Shown piece by piece: positions 21,345 through 32,335 of a stretch of 64,000 nucleotides of DNA. Origin of the DNA: Neoechinorhynchus agilis. Its lineage: Eukaryota; Acanthocephala. The stretch covers positions 1,984,001-2,048,000 of the forward strand of contig CM121342.1 of NCBI GenBank assembly GCA_051530055.1, written 5' to 3'. The notes below the pieces were generated by a model, which was not told the origin of the DNA, searched no databases, and saw nothing but the letters and a program-made list of their open reading frames with translations. Position numbers and translations under genes: made by a program. Every line of letters starts with the position of its first letter. Position 1 is the stretch's first letter.

Positions 21345-24300
21345 TCACGCGTCCGCCACTGTCTTCTTATGACTGTGATGTATTCCTCCGAATTCTGCAC
21401 TATACATAAACGTCGATCCAACTACAAGGAATGTGCCAGCTATAAACATACTGAAAAGTTAAACTTTTGTAGCAAAACGATTCTAATTCGAGAACTTACA
21501 AATTGGGCGTAAAATCCCCTAGCAACAAATATGAAGCCAGGCTGCTTACTATTATGGACAGAGATGCCGCGAATCCTTTTATGATATTATCCGCATATTT
21601 TATAATGGCAGCTATTACAAGTCCACCTATTGCCTAAAATATTCGCTTTAAGGAGAAATTAAGTGTATCTTCAATTTTGAATTTGATAAAATAAATAATT
21701 TTTTTATTTCTTCTAAGAAATTATGAAATGTCGTAAATTTCTTGTTCCTTGAATCCGGAAAGGAATCTGCCGAATAAATGATTGTCATATAGGACGAAGC
21801 AACGAACCGAGTCTCTCCCATGGTGAACGTGCAGTCGTGAAATCGACTAAAGAAGTGTCCCAAAATAAGTCGCGAAGAGTGATAGTTAGTGATAAAGGTG
21901 GCAAATTGGTTGTGATCGGGCGAAGTGTAGAAGAGCGAATGATGTCGACATTATTAGGAGATTGGACCACTTATGATTTAACAGCGAATGATTATAGCGA
22001 GGAACGCCGTGAGGAATTCCGTCCTTCCCAAAATGTGATTGATAGGCGCCAATTAAGAGGGTTCAGCGCTTACATCCGAGTACCAGAGATGCTAAAAGGT
22101 CCCCATCACAGGGACAACTGGATCATCGTTAAAGTGCAGGCCGATTATATTCGGAGTGAACGGCAATGGTCATCGAGTCCCAAAACTGTTAGCTATGACC
22201 CAAAGTCCACTCCTCCAAACGACAAGGGTATATACTAAAAATGCGGAGGGACTGATTGAGTCCTTGCATTCCCGGCGAGGGGATTTAAATAACTGCCGAC
22301 TAATGTCTTTTGATTTTGAAGTCTTATACACAAACGTCGACAATGATATGGCCTTAGGAGCTACGGAGAAAAGATTGCTTGAAACGAAAGCTTAGCCTTC
22401 ATGGTTTTGAGATAACGGATCTCGTGTGGCTCATACGCTTAATCATCAAGTGCAAATTATTCAGGCATGGGAATAGGCTCTTTTGGTAAGTTCAACGGTT
22501 TCACTATGGGAAATTTTGGTATTGGACGATCTGGAGAGGCAGCACATTTTCAACACATTACCGAACAACAGGTTATACCTGAGGTATGTGGATGACGTGG
22601 GCACCCAGCGGACAATGTAGCCTCCCTCAGCTTGCGATTTAGGGCCCACGATGCAACCACATTTGAACGGTATTGCAAGCTTGGCAAGAAAGCTGTAGTT
22701 ATGAATCGGTATTCTCACTGTCCTCTTGGGTGATGAAGCAAGCAATGCATAGGACTGCAATGATTCGCTCATCTTCGCCGGAGGCTGTAAGGAGCGCTGT
22801 TGGGGTTTTAAACAGAATGTTCGCTCAAAACGGTTATGGCGATCGGGAAAACGAGAAGCTTTAACGATGAGCAGAATCGGTTGGCGGACTCTTGAGAAAG
22901 AAGGAAAAGAATTGCGATTCCTTACCGACCCTCAGAATCTTATTTGTTAGCGAAGATTCCACGAGCGACATCAAGGGGCTCTTTTAAAAGAGACATGACT
23001 AAACAGGACCAGATCCGGGTCGACAACATGGGAAAGACGGACGTACTTATGAACACCTGCGAAACGCATTGAACCCAAACGCAGCCTAAATGGGCCAAAC
23101 ACTACTCAAAGTTAAACCCAGATCAACGGACGAAACTTTCGACATCCGTGAAATACCAAGCGAGAGACCCATTGGAACTTTCGCTCACGGAATCACATCT
23201 CATGTTGTCGTAGGAGGGAGACGGCCAAAGTAAGACGTGTTATATTGCATAACCAAAGGGACGAGTTGACTTTCTCACTGACTTTATTCTAACTCTACCT
23301 TTGTAGATTGTTTTGGCGGACTCCGAAATATTGGTTAAAAATAAATTTGCTTCAACCGCGTAAATTGAATAAAATTAATTATAGAATAAAACTATAATTT
23401 TTAATTAAATAAAGGGCCGAATTTTCCGGAACTGAAATGAGTTTAAGGATTTTAAGGCTTTTTATCATAAATCGAATCTTGCGTCAAGTGAATCGCCGAA
23501 ACTACAACTCGATTTTTCTATAATTATATAATTAGTTTTACCTGCAGAAATATAACCAGGCAAACTATTTGATTATACCCAGCAAAGAATCCTTCTTCCA
23601 AAATTCTTTTGCTATCGGTTGCATACGCAATAAATAATCCAATAATGGTTGAGTACAAAGCTTAATAAACGAATGCTAATAATTCAGATTGCAAAAAATT
23701 ATCTACCCAAGTAAAGATTTTGAACCCAAGCCGAACGACCCGGCATTTTCATCATCTTTTCAAAGAATACGCCGGCAAAGCCACTACTGAGGCATGCAAG
23801 GGTTACTGCCACAAGACCAAGAAGTCGAGACGAATTCTGTCTTGGTGGTTTCTGCGCAGAATCGGACGGGTACTAAATCGATATTAAATTGATTTTTCGA
23901 TGTAACAAAAGTTCTGACCTGAACAAATGCCACGCCGATTGTGAGAATTAAAAGAGAAATCCACTTTTGTCTGCTCAGTTTCTTATGTAAGATTAATACG
24001 CTGAACATGGCTGTCGTGAGAATCTTGAATTGGTATGTAACCTTTAATGAGCAAAATGATATTTAAACTTTTGCGGAGTTATACATAACCTGGTATGTGG
24101 CAGCGTCTAAATTTGAAAGAGCTACAAATAGTAGATTATTTTGAATTGTGTATCGGGTTCTTTTGGACTTCGAATGAAGGTTGTAAAAACATTTTAGTGA
24201 ACTCTGTCGCCTATGTTGGCCTTTTTTTAAAACTGTGTTTCACTAGTTTTGCCTATTGGATTCTAATATTAATTTCTGCTGAAATGTCGAAATTCCCGGA

Positions 24301-24726
24301 CACTGAACAGTCAGATAAAAAAATCGTGAACCTTGAAATTGGCCAAGAAACTGTATTAATCCACCATTGCAGGGAAGCAAGGATTTGTTGAACATTGCTT
24401 GGGTCGCTTAGTCAAATTTTAAAAATTGCCTCCTTCAAAAGTACCCTGTAAATAAAGGCTGGGATAGCCAGTTTAATGAAGTCCCATTTTCTCTCAGCTT
24501 CCTTCTTAATAAATAGTTTCAGACCACCGTTGGAATTCGTCGTAATGCAAACCAGAACTGCACTTAAGACGAACTTTAGCAACTCGGCCATTACGATTGC
24601 AGAGGAGTTGATAAATAGCGTTGGAGTTGACCGAGTTCGTGAATATCGTAGGAGCAGTACAAGGGATGTAGTTTGAAATACGAGTGCAATCAGAGCACCG
24701 TTTCTCACCAAGATGCTATGTCCCAT
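21345..24726 (-). CDS. Nucleotide-sugar transporter, SLC35A family
   Basis: This gene encodes a Golgi multi-span transporter of the SLC35A group, which exchanges UDP-galactose, UDP-GlcNAc or CMP-sialic acid for the nucleotide monophosphate. Seven exons by eye: 24726-24445, 24159-24090, 24041-23919, 23872-23707, 23660-23542, 21633-21500 and 21450-21345, about 330 residues, the usual length. Family landmarks are in order: [96 protein letters not shown], then [16 protein letters not shown]. The start taken is MGHSIL; a TTTTTCAG acceptor lies about 90 nt further up. The boundary between exons 1 and 2 is uncertain by a few residues. Intron 5 is 1.9 kb and holds an antisense Penelope-like fossil; other introns are short. 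Substrate cannot be told from sequence. The C9orf72-like gene lies a few hundred bases upstream on the same strand. Confidence 0.93.
21840..23230 (+). mobile_element. Penelope-like retroelement fossil in SLC35A intron
   Basis: Lying antisense inside intron 5 of the transporter, this stretch encodes peptides of a Penelope-like reverse transcriptase: [17 protein letters not shown], then [19 protein letters not shown] (the family's D.xSLYTN.P motif), RYVDDV (the catalytic block), and [12 protein letters not shown] near the end. The order and spacing fit the family. It is fragmentary with several breaks and appears old. Its GIY-YIG endonuclease end is not clear. It matters here because Penelope-like elements are known to carry hammerhead motifs in their terminal repeats. 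Confidence 0.75.
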
Positions 24727-25077
24727 TTCCGGAATAATTATGGACAAATGTAATTGCAAAAGATCGACAATGCGGAAGCAGGCTGATCCGTGATGATTGA
24801 AGTAGCTGATATGTATCTGAAAAATGATTAGAAACAAGGAAAAGACTATCTTTCATCAAAACGAGCCATTATTCCCTTGGCGCTCAATAGCCCTTGGAAC
24901 AATCAAAGACGCCGATCGCCGGTCGTTGATCGCAAGTAAATTGGTCCATTTGTAGATGCTTGAACTTGAATATTGGTCACTCCTTAACTCGAATACTCAA
25001 TTGTTTTTTTGGATAAAATTGCGTACCTTTTGGGTGATATCATGTGCCACGAAGAAACCAATGCGTCCGCAAACATA

Positions 25078-27038
25078 TCAATCTTCTTTACAAATAAACG
25101 GATATGCGAATAGTGTCTGTCGGATGGCATAATTTTGATCTGATTTCTTAAATATTGGCTTTAATAAGCAAGCATTGCGAAATACCTGATTAATCAATTG
25201 ATTTACGATTTCGGCTGATTTTGTAACGGGGCGCCATTGGAAAGTACTAGATAATTGATTCCATCGTTTACAAACGCGGACTGTTTTTTTGTGAAGGTCA
25301 ACGAGGCAGTATCCTCTGTGATGCACCCAATCGACTTCAATCGTGGTGTATTCTGGACAAAATCGATTTTCTATCAATCCTTCAACGGTTGATCGTCCAA
25401 CGTTTGCCTGAATAAAAACAACGAAAATTATTTCTAGCTCAAGCTATGTTTCCGAACCTACTGTTAAATGCCGTGGTCTAGAAATTATCCCTATGTTCAA
25501 TGGCTTAATATTTTAGATGGTCAATAAAAATCTGGATAGCCTTTATTCACAAATCAGCGACGATTGTTCAGACGATTCTCGCAAGGTGACTAATAAGCAC
25601 TGTTTGGTGATAAGATATGACTTTTATGGATTTTACTAGAATGACAGAAATAAAAATTCATTTGCTTAGATAATTTTGTGTTAACAATACGCAATCTACG
25701 CACAAAGAAATTAAGATTTCCTTTGTCGGTTTTAAATTTAGAAGCATTAATACAAGTTGTGAAGCTTAAATATGATCTTTACCACAATTTTCAATTAAAG
25801 TGTTAAAGTGAGCTAAAATTTCAATTAAAACCGAGAATATGGGAAAACATTAGTAGCCCTGGATAAAATGCAGGTTATTGGATAAGATGCCGTCAATTAA
25901 ATATGATTTCTAATGTTTACGTCAACTGGAAAGAATCTTTGATTGTTGATCCTTATTAACAAGCATTCATAATTTTAGAAAGCATTAAAAATGCGAAAAT
26001 AAAACAGAGTTATAAAGTTTGAATGAGGATTTTAAATCAGGAAAGCAAAAAAATATTCGAAAAGGTGTAAATAATTACTAAGATATTCATTAAGATTAAA
26101 CGTACTCACTGTAACTAAAGCCTGTAATCGAATGCAAGGATATAACTTAGCGGAATCGAATACCGCCAGAGCGCAACTTCCACTACAATGTTCATCCATA
26201 AACGAATCCAATAATCGGACGACCTGAACGAATTCTTATAAAACGAACTAAAATTTCGAAATACCTGATTGACTTGTTCAAGACTCTTTCCAGTAATGAT
26301 TGAAAAACAATTAGTTGACAAATGCGCAGTTATAACTTGTTTTAAAAATGTTTGACCATAAGAAGACAATAATTCCTCAATCTGAAGCTCCTTTTTCTGT
26401 GCAAGGCTCAGCGTCTTTATAGACCGTGTAAGCAAATGACCACACATTCTCATAAGTTCAGCGATCTTATCGGTGCAATAACAACGACACTCCTCGCTTA
26501 TATTCCCGCTCTTGGGATCATTTTTATTTTCAATTCTTAATATTCCCTTGATAATCGCGACCATATGACCAACCATTGGTTCTTCAAAATTCATGATAAT
26601 CTCCTCCCGTTTGCTTCGATCATCTCCACTCATTGTAAGAGCCAGGCAGCTTTTGGTCATCAATAAAGGACCTTTAAAGAATAACGAGATAGTTGAAGTT
26701 GCTTTAGAAAATAAAATCTTATGAAAAATTCTTGTCGCGCTTTCTCCTGATTTCTTCAGATGCTCCGAAAATAATTCACTGTTCAAAAGTAGCACACCAA
26801 GGCGGTGGATTTGATCGACTGAAAGCTTATTTTTGAAATCCATAGACGAGTTATCATCGTGATCTTGATGCCAAGTACAAAGAGTCTGGGGACCAAGGAC
26901 GGAATTCCATGTCGAAAGCTGAACAATAGTGTATGGTAGACTGCTGAAAGTCGGAATGCGAATCATTGAAATGTGCTTAGCTGATTCTGCGGACCAAGAT
27001 CTTATACGTTCTAACTGTCCTATGTTTTCAAAACTCAT
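25078..27038 (-). CDS. C9orf72-like DENN protein
   Basis: The minus-strand exon 27038 to about 26115 encodes an N-terminal longin/DENN-like segment with STWNSVLGPQTLCTW, which matches the family's YWDNILGP..RHIW block, and later ITAHLSTNCFSIITGKSLEQVNQVFRNF, which aligns well with the ISSHLQTCGCSVVVG..AEKVNKIVR block of C9orf72. A second exon (about 25407-25097 or to the stop at 25078) carries EYTTIEVD, like the family's YPTTHIDVD, and an INQVF...LLKP stretch. C9orf72 works with SMCR8 in a DENN complex controlling small GTPases, autophagy and lysosomes; nematodes have a homologue (alfa-1). The start MSFENIG is 7 nt after a CACTTTCCAG acceptor. The donor of the first exon and the true 3' end are not resolved; the family's last 50-60 residues may lie in further exons at 24840-25060 or be missing. 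Family identity rests on these blocks only. Confidence 0.78.
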
Positions 27039-27426
27039 TTGTTTTCTGGAAAGTGAATGCACTTTTTTTAGGAAAAGACTGCTAAACACAAGTTCATTCT
27101 ACTGTTAGTAGTCATTAATTTGACCGATTAGAATCACAAACAAGCCCTCGAACTCTCAAAAGTAGTCGTTCTCATCAATTGATATTAAATCAAAAATTAC
27201 TTATATATTATTTCATCATCATCCAAAATATCATCGAAAAATTTCCTAATATCCTTGCAGATGTATTATTTTCAAATGTCACTTTAAGCAAAAATAACGC
27301 TAATCTTTAGTGTTATCGACTAAATAAGAACAAAAATGGTGAAGGAATTCGATTTATTCTTTGATTTTATTGCTCCACTTGCGTTCATAAGATGCTTTTA
27401 ATTGTTTAAAAACATTCCAAAGTTAT
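27039..27426. other. Upstream region of the C9orf72-like gene
   Basis: No gene seen. The acceptor-like TTTCCAG just before the start codon is at its lower end; the rest is AT-rich. Confidence 0.5.
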
Positions 27427-28073
27427 TCCAAATTTCACTCAAGAATTTAAAAAATTAAAAGCTCGAAACGAGTGCACTGATCACGACCAATTTTAATCAA
27501 ATAAATCCCCAATATCACAGCGGCTGCATCTCCTTCGATAATAAAGAATGGAAAATTCCGTTTGGCCAAACAATTTATCGGTTCACGTAAACACGGAAAA
27601 TTGCATTAATCACTGTTAAACATCTTTGAATAATTTTCCAATATCGCAAGGGTTACCGTTTATAAAAATAACACACGAGGCTTTACTTAAGCGCGAAAAT
27701 TTGAATCGATCACAGATAAATTTCATCGAAGTGATTTATAATGTCATTAAGGCCGTATCTTTTTTAGAAAACAACTTGAGTAAAAATGTCATCAGCATAA
27801 AATTCTGCATTGATCGCAACGAACTAACTTTAAATATAGATTTTTAAGAACTGGTCATGAGGCATACAAAAACATCGCTATTAAAAATTTGAAATTATAA
27901 ATGAATAAAAAATGGGGAATCTAATTTAACATCGAATTTTTATTTACTGGGTAATGTTTTCTGAAACCTGTATAATTTTTGAAATTCAATCAATCTTCAT
28001 CTACCTCCCGCCGAATTCCAGCTTTTGTCCTTCCTCGACCGTCGCCATCACGCTGGCAGCATTGCCCCGTTGT
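27427..28073 (-). mobile_element. 5'-truncated LINE copy, 3' end and tail
   Basis: This segment is the reverse complement of 56117-56789. Minus-strand bases 28073-28001 encode the last residues of the LINE protein (GNAASVMATVEEGQKLEFGG), and the rest is its 3' tail of about 575 nt. The join at 28073 inside the coding region is a typical 5' truncation. The plus-strand 73-codon frame (27626-27847) inside the tail is also readable in the other copy but is likely chance. Confidence 0.8.
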
Positions 28074-28593
28074 ATAGCCGTGATATAAGGAATAATGGAT
28101 TTTGAAAGTATGTCAAGTCTTAACAATAGAAAAGTCGTTGGAAAATCAGAGGGACAAACAATGTCTTTAGAACATAAATAACTAACTTTCAAGAAATTAT
28201 TTGATTTTCTAAATCATTTATGGAAATCAGAATAATCCACGCATGATTAATTCTTGGTAGTAAATATCGTAAAAACCTAAACTTCAGACACAACTGAAAT
28301 CAGCTAATGTAGTTTTTTAAAATCAAAATTCGAAATCGAGCAAATCATTAGATTGACAATTAAAGATACCTACAAGAATACAGATTTCCGATGTAGCCAA
28401 TTCGAGTGGTGATACGTGAAATGATGGATTTTGAATTCGATGTGGAATTACGGTACAAATAAGTTTTCGCGAGCTAGAAGTAGAACCTCTTAACCAGTAA
28501 TATTCAAACGTATTTTTAGTTATACATCGATTATTGATATTCAATAAAGAGTCGAATATTTGTATTTACTAAAAGTAGATGTCGTTTTTATAG

Positions 28594-28677
28594 CGAATTA
28601 TAATAATTGATTTATTTGATAATTTTCGGCCTACACGAAGGCCGAAAATTATCAAATAAATCAATTATTATAATTCG
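28594..28677. repeat. Perfect 38-bp hairpin related to family B
   Basis: Bases 28594-28631 are the exact reverse complement of 28640-28677, with an 8-nt loop (TACACGAA). The right arm reads GGCCGAAAATTATCAAATAA, like the 3' half of the family B core (GGCCGAAAATTTTCAAGATA). It looks like a truncated, mirrored family B repeat. Confidence 0.9.
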
Positions 28678-29776
28678 TGATAAAAAAGAAATGATGAACA
28701 TCTTTACAACTTAGATTTCCCTTTTGAACATTGAAATGTTCACGCTTTGTTATGGCGGCAAATCGAATTCATTGAATCCTTATAAATTATTTGTATTTTC
28801 AGCCATAATAAAACAGTCGAATTTCTTCAAATTTTTCCAACTATTGAGTCAAAATACAGAGAAAAGGGAACATTAAGATTTAGAGTTAAAAATATTTAAT
28901 AGGCCACCTCGTACGTTTCGTTCATTTCTTTCACGGGAGGATCTACGAATATTTCGAAGAATACAACAATTATTCAAGTTTCGTACAACTTTAAGAGTCC
29001 TATGATTTAAAAATGATTTTCACAAGATAGTTTTACCCATATAAAAGCTAAGAAGTGGATAAATCCCGAAAAACCTGGATCTTTCTAAAATACAAATAGT
29101 TTTCACTTTAATCTATATATGATTTTAAAAGATTTTAGTAGTATTTAATTCCCAGTGAACAACCGTAAAATTTTATTTTTATTTACTTTACTTGCATGCC
29201 ACCTCATTGGTGATTAGAAGCTCAGTATACAGAATTCGGCTTAAAAAATCATTTTGGGGAGGATATAAAGTAGAACACCGTTTATGCGAATTAACTGGGA
29301 GTGGAAACCACTCGGATAAGAGATTTTTTGGGATAACCGAAACCCCAATGTGATGTAGGTTCTTAACATGCGGGCCGAAAGTGGTTTTAAAAAGCGAAAT
29401 TAGGATAGAATTGCATAATTTTAGCTTGATTGCTTAAAATAGTCACTAATTTTTCTATGTACTTGTAGACCTTTGTTTTCTTCGCTGCAAAGTCTCTGAT
29501 TCTCTTGAGTAGGACTGCATTCTGATCCGGATAAAATTGACGTTTCGGTTAATTGACATTCCCCTGTAGACACCGAATCTGACAAAATCCTCCCGCATTT
29601 CTAATGTTCTTTGTATAGCAGAATACTCTTTTCCAGGAATGGATTCGTCAGTCATGAAAAATCCAACTGATAATCTCCTCACAAATCATCGACCACGAGG
29701 AACTGCCGAGAGAGGAAGCACCACTCTCGAGAGCATGATCTACTTTGTAATCTCACAAAACAGTCCAACGCAAATA
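28678..29776. other. Gene-free AT-rich stretch
   Basis: A 75-codon minus frame (29682-29455) with a basic end is open but unrecognised; it lies just past the duplicated MCM10 tail and could be a 3' exon or chance. I see nothing else to report. Confidence 0.45.
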
Positions 29777-29893
29777 CACTTATTTTGCTTTCTTAAAAAC
29801 GCCATTAGGGACTTTGGAGTTTATATCAAATTTATCTTGTTTCTTTGCACCACTATCACCTTCCGTCGCTTTTTTCTTTAAAATATCACCAAA
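29777..29893 (-). repeat. Tandem duplicate of the MCM10-like last codons
   Basis: On the minus strand this repeats the end of the MCM10-like frame, about 134 bp further down. It encodes ILKKKATEGDSGAKKQDKF, then DINSKVPNGVFKKAK and a stop, against ILKKKATEGESGAKRQEKF and DINSKVFNGVFKKAK in the gene. The changes are mostly conservative (E/D, R/K, E/D). It lies after the gene's stop codon and so is 3' UTR, an alternative last exon, or a relic. Confidence 0.9.
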
Positions 29894-29911
29894 TATTTTA
29901 ATAAAACACAC

Positions 29912-31081
29912 TTATTTTGCTTTCTTAAAAACGCCATTAAAAACTTTTGAGTTTATATCAAATTTCTCCTGCCTCTTTGCACCACTTTCACCTTCCGTCG
30001 CTTTTTTCTTTAAAATATCAGCGTTAATGCACTTTTCTTGTTTCTCGTAGACCCAATCATTTCGATCGTAACTCTTGACTCCATTAGTTCTCACTTCAGA
30101 TGGAGACATTTTCATCATCTTCTGTGCTTGAAGTCCCAGTGGAACGCTTCTATTTAATGCCTGTACCGATGGAAGTTGTTGCGATCGATATGCCTGATTT
30201 GGCGGATTTTGAACATTCGACTTCCTTTTAAACGATTCTTTTCGTTGTGGCACACTAATCGATATTGATCTATGATATTTACATTGTTTAATGCATCTTT
30301 TATCGATGAGATTGTTACATGGTTCATTGCGACCTCCTGAACAAACCACGGCATCGATAGCTAATCCGATTTCTTCGATACAATCAGCAGTGTTCACTGA
30401 AAGAGCGCAAGTGTACGATTTGTATTCGGATTTTGGTGGCATCACACGTGGATTCTTGATAAAAATGTACATTCTATCTGGACACTGCTTCCAATATTGC
30501 CGATAAGCCGCTCCGAACAAGAGTAAAACAGCCTGAGTATCGCTTAAATCGGTCAATCGCCAAACGCAGTAATGATTGTTCGAACGAGCCGCACTTTGTT
30601 TTGTGAATGAACATTGGTTCACAACTGCAGCTGTAACGTATTCTTCGTGTTTTGAGCAGTCGAAAGAGTTTATATCTTTGAGACTTAGCTTTGGAATGGA
30701 TGTCGACAATCGGGATCGGTCGAATGTGGTTGGGAGTCTTAATCTAAGACCATACAAAGGGTCCATAATCACACGCGGATCTGTTTCTGTAATTGAGCGA
30801 TCAATATGCCTAATAGTAGGAGGTGTTGGTAGCTGTAAAGAGCTAGGTGGTTGATTTGGAACCTTTAACCAAAGATCTTTACAAAGAAGCCAGACGAGTT
30901 TGACGAGTTCTTTGCGTTCCATTGATGTAGTGCACTTTTCTACAAGTTCAGGAGCTGGACATTGTCCTTTCGAACATATATCCTTCAGTAGACAATGTGC
31001 TTCGTCAACCACAGCACTTCGGGAGTTGTTGGAGGGATCATCACCCTGGTCCATGGCGTCCAGAATGTCATTAAGATCCAT
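29912..31081 (-). CDS. MCM10-like replication initiation factor
   Basis: A single 389-codon exon. Residues about 108-140 (YGLRLRLPTTF...IPKLSLKDI) match the segment that precedes the OB fold in MCM10. Residues about 150-235 form the OB fold, with YCVWRLTDLSDTQAVLLLFG and AAYRQYWK. Residues 250-270 hold the CCCH zinc knuckle: NEPCNNLIDKRCIKQCKYH, with Cys255, Cys263, Cys267 and His270. MCM10 binds single-stranded DNA, the CMG helicase and DNA polymerase alpha at origins and forks in the nucleus. Vertebrate MCM10 is about 875 residues; this one keeps the central DNA-binding module, a short N-terminus and a basic tail, and lacks the large C-terminal domain. The ATG directly follows a TTTTAG acceptor. 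The last codons are duplicated in tandem downstream. Identity rests on the OB and zinc signatures. Confidence 0.85.
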   Translation of the reverse strand: MDLNDILDAMDQGDDPSNNSRSAVVDEAHCLLKDICSKGQCPAPELVEKCTTSMERKELVKLVWLLCKDLWLKVPNQPPSSLQLPTPPTIRHIDRSITETDPRVIMDPLYGLRLRLPTTFDRSRLSTSIPKLSLKDINSFDCSKHEEYVTAAVVNQCSFTKQSAARSNNHYCVWRLTDLSDTQAVLLLFGAAYRQYWKQCPDRMYIFIKNPRVMPPKSEYKSYTCALSVNTADCIEEIGLAIDAVVCSGGRNEPCNNLIDKRCIKQCKYHRSISISVPQRKESFKRKSNVQNPPNQAYRSQQLPSVQALNRSVPLGLQAQKMMKMSPSEVRTNGVKSYDRNDWVYEKQEKCINADILKKKATEGESGAKRQEKFDINSKVFNGVFKKAK

Positions 31082-31620
31082 CTAAAAGTATAATGGACTA
31101 ACGATTCACTTCTTATATTTTTGGGCTTAAATTACACGACAATTGAAAATCATTTAATGTCAATGTTTACCATTTTTACTTCATTATAAACCGTTTTATC
31201 ACTTGGATTGGACCCATTGAATTTATTCGATCGTCGATACAAAAAAGCGAATCCAATGATTATTGGAACAAACATACATTTCACAATATTAAGCGCCAAA
31301 ACTAATGAAATGTGATAGACCCTTTACTCTTAGGATTGAGTGAGCGTAAGAGAAATATACTAATTTGAGATAATTTATTGACCAAAAGAAAGTTAATTTA
31401 GAATATCGCAACCGACGGTAAATTAGAGTGAAGATTGCGAGCAAGTGTACTATTTTTATACTATTTAACTAAAAAATTCGGTTTGTAAAATCACTGCTTA
31501 TTTGGTTTGTGCGTTAAGTAAAATAGTGGCAAATATACTTATTTTATCGAATTTATTGATTATAACATTCTAATAAAATCACTTCTTTTAGTCTAAATTT
31601 TTATTTTTTTATTTAGATTG
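31082..31620. other. Upstream region of MCM10-like gene
   Basis: AT-rich DNA with a splice acceptor at its lower edge. No gene or clear promoter element seen. Confidence 0.5.
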
Positions 31621-31830
31621 CTGACTGATTGAATTAGAGTCATTTTATCGATTCAATTACTTTTAAGTTTTAAAAACTTACAAACAATTGAAGATACAAG
31701 CTCACCTTTTTAAAAAACTTATAAGCAATTGAATTGATAAAATGACTCTGATTCAATCAGTTCAAATATTCATTCGTCTTTAATAATCTCTCTCGGGTGT
31801 CGACAAGCGACCTAAATAATAATATCCTCA
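31621..31830. repeat. Palindrome, family C copy 2
   Basis: Left arm 31621-31682 (GACTGATTGAATTAGAGTCA, TTTTATCGATTCAATT) mirrors 31710-31763 (AATTGAATTGATAAAATGAC, TCTGATTCAATCAGT). It is followed by TTCATTCGTCTTTAATAATC and TCGACAAGCGACCTAAATAA, the same outer segment as in copy 1 at 20799-20965. The outer left half found in copy 1 is missing here. Confidence 0.8.
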
Positions 31831-31921
31831 GTAAAAATTTATTTTAGAAAGCGTTAAATAAATTGATTTTATCTACATTTTTTGTGAGTTGTAAAGAAAT
31901 TCTTTATTATAGTTTTAAATT

Positions 31922-32020
31922 GTAGAAAACTTGCAAACAATTGAATGAGGAAGGCCAACGAAAAGGCCGAAAATTTTCAAGATAAATCTATTTTCTAAAT
32001 CAAACATCGCTAATCTTTGT
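31922..32020 (+). repeat. Hammerhead-like family B, copy 2
   Basis: The sequence reads AAAACTTGCAAACAATTGA, ATGAGGAAGGCC, AACGAAAAGGCCGAAAATTT, TCAAGATAAATCTATTTTCT and then ATCAAACATCGCTAAT. It matches 46309-46342 (minus) and 63683-63797, but the box is ATGAGGA rather than CTGAAGA. Confidence 0.8.
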
Positions 32021-32335
32021 GAGTTGTAAAGTAACTCAGATTTTCTCTTGGGTTCTAAGAAAAAATAAGTTCAAGTTTGAGAAAAGCGAAACATTGATGG
32101 CGATGATGATCAATTGAACTCATCTCGTTCTTGAGCATAAATTATAAAGAGGTTGAGGACGAGCATTGTCGTAGCTTTCAAAAGAGATGAGTAAAGATAA
32201 CGAACTGACGTGATCGTCATGTGACTTTTGATGATAAATCAGAGCTGTAAAGGTAATCGAATTTTTTTTAACTTAATTTAGTTAGGATGCGAAATTGAAT
32301 CGAATCTTAATCCGTGTGGAATACATTTGATCTGC

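Noticed and set aside
27626-27847. A conserved 73-codon gene shared by two loci
   Set aside because: Both occurrences lie in the non-coding 3' tail of LINE copies, so the sharing comes from the element.
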